Shown here piece by piece: positions 5,414-5,622 of a stretch of DNA of 5,622 nt. Within the stretch, counting starts at the first letter, position 1, and each line of letters begins with the position of its first letter. The DNA is taken from assembly GCA_013139755.1 (NCBI GenBank), contig WTAG01000347.1, positions 1 to 5,622 on the forward strand. The letters run 5' to 3'. Source of the stretch: Methylomarinum sp. GTDB lineage: Bacteria; Pseudomonadota; Gammaproteobacteria; Methylococcales; Methylomonadaceae. Position numbers and translations under genes: made by a program. A model generated the notes under the pieces. The model was not told where the DNA came from, made no database searches, and saw only the letters and a program-made list of their open reading frames with translations.

Positions 5414-5622
5414 TCAGTTGGGCTCAGGTTTCTCGGTTATTTCACCGCGAATCCAATGCCTAAATAAAGCGTCAATGGTTCCATCAGTTTGTTTTAATTT
5501 AATCCAGGTGCTGATGAAGTGTTCCAGCATTAGATCCTTTCCGCCTACAGCAATGACTAATGGTGCGCCTTGATGAACTGAAAAGGGAGTGACTACATCG
5601 TAATCAGGGTTGAGCAATGTCC
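5414..5622 (-). CDS. C-terminal end of a family 3 solute-binding domain protein (partial)
   Basis: Only the last 68 complete codons are present. The frame is open to the right edge, so the true start lies outside the window, and the TTG at 5617 is read here as an internal Leu. The sequence PFSVHQGAPLVIAVGGKD followed by LMLEHFISTWIKLKQTDGTI and DALFRHWIRGE matches the usual end of the periplasmic amino-acid binding domain (SBP_bac_3): a strand with small hydrophobic residues, a helix with an LNxW-like core, then the DGTIDALYxKW motif. In some gammaproteobacteria this domain is fused to the C-terminus of a dicarboxylate/amino-acid symporter, and the HWI ending recalls such proteins, but the fragment cannot settle this. 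It lies upstream of the porin on the same strand with the porin's own promoter in between. No clear terminator is seen in the gap. Confidence 0.7.
   Translation of the reverse strand, partial: TLLNPDYDVVTPFSVHQGAPLVIAVGGKDLMLEHFISTWIKLKQTDGTIDALFRHWIRGEITEKPEPN

Noticed and set aside
5285..5573. Plus-strand open frames in 5285-5467 and 5364-5573
   Set aside because: They cover the porin promoter region and run antisense into the solute-binding domain fragment; neither product resembles a known protein.

Overview
The window looks like chromosomal DNA of a moderately AT-rich gammaproteobacterium. The evidence is a GlrK/QseE-type sensor kinase followed directly by a lipoprotein gene (the enterobacterial glrK-qseG order), a TruC tRNA pseudouridine synthase, a YhbQ-type GIY-YIG protein and an OprO/OprP-type porin. 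I cannot name the genus. There are no RNA genes, insertion sequences, CRISPR arrays or recognisable defence loci. Six complete genes and two edge-truncated genes account for nearly all of the sequence.

Layout. Positions 1-1585 (minus) hold a two-gene operon: a 488-residue membrane sensor histidine kinase, then, one base after its stop, the first 39 codons of a lipoprotein that runs off the left edge and fits the QseG position. A divergent intergenic region (1586-1669) separates it from a plus-strand cluster: a 92-residue three-helix membrane protein of unknown function (1670-1948), a GIY-YIG (UPF0213) protein starting at TTG four bases later (1953-2240), and truC (2215-2937), which overlaps the GIY-YIG gene by 26 bases. 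The spacing suggests one translationally coupled operon.

Positions 2938-3105 are noncoding but strongly structured: four copies of a heptamer (CCTTGAT / ATCAAGG) alternate in orientation with symmetric 20-24-20 spacing, and could fold either as two small hairpins or as one long nested hairpin. A calcineurin-like metallophosphoesterase follows (3106-3777). Its 3' end and the convergent porin gene share a bidirectional intrinsic terminator (3797-3836).

Positions 3856-5220 (minus) encode an outer-membrane porin of the phosphate-selective Porin_O_P family. Upstream (5275-5308) is a well-formed candidate PhoB-dependent promoter: two Pho-box half-sites in an 11-base repeat, then exactly 10 bases to a TATTAT -10. 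This links the porin to phosphate starvation and is the most informative regulatory feature seen. At the right edge (5414-5622, minus) is the C-terminal end of a family 3 solute-binding domain protein, possibly the tail of a larger transporter.

No clearly undescribed multi-gene system is visible. The items most worth following up are the Pho-box promoter, the symmetric repeat structure at 2948-3024 and the GDPHG-type phosphoesterase behind it.
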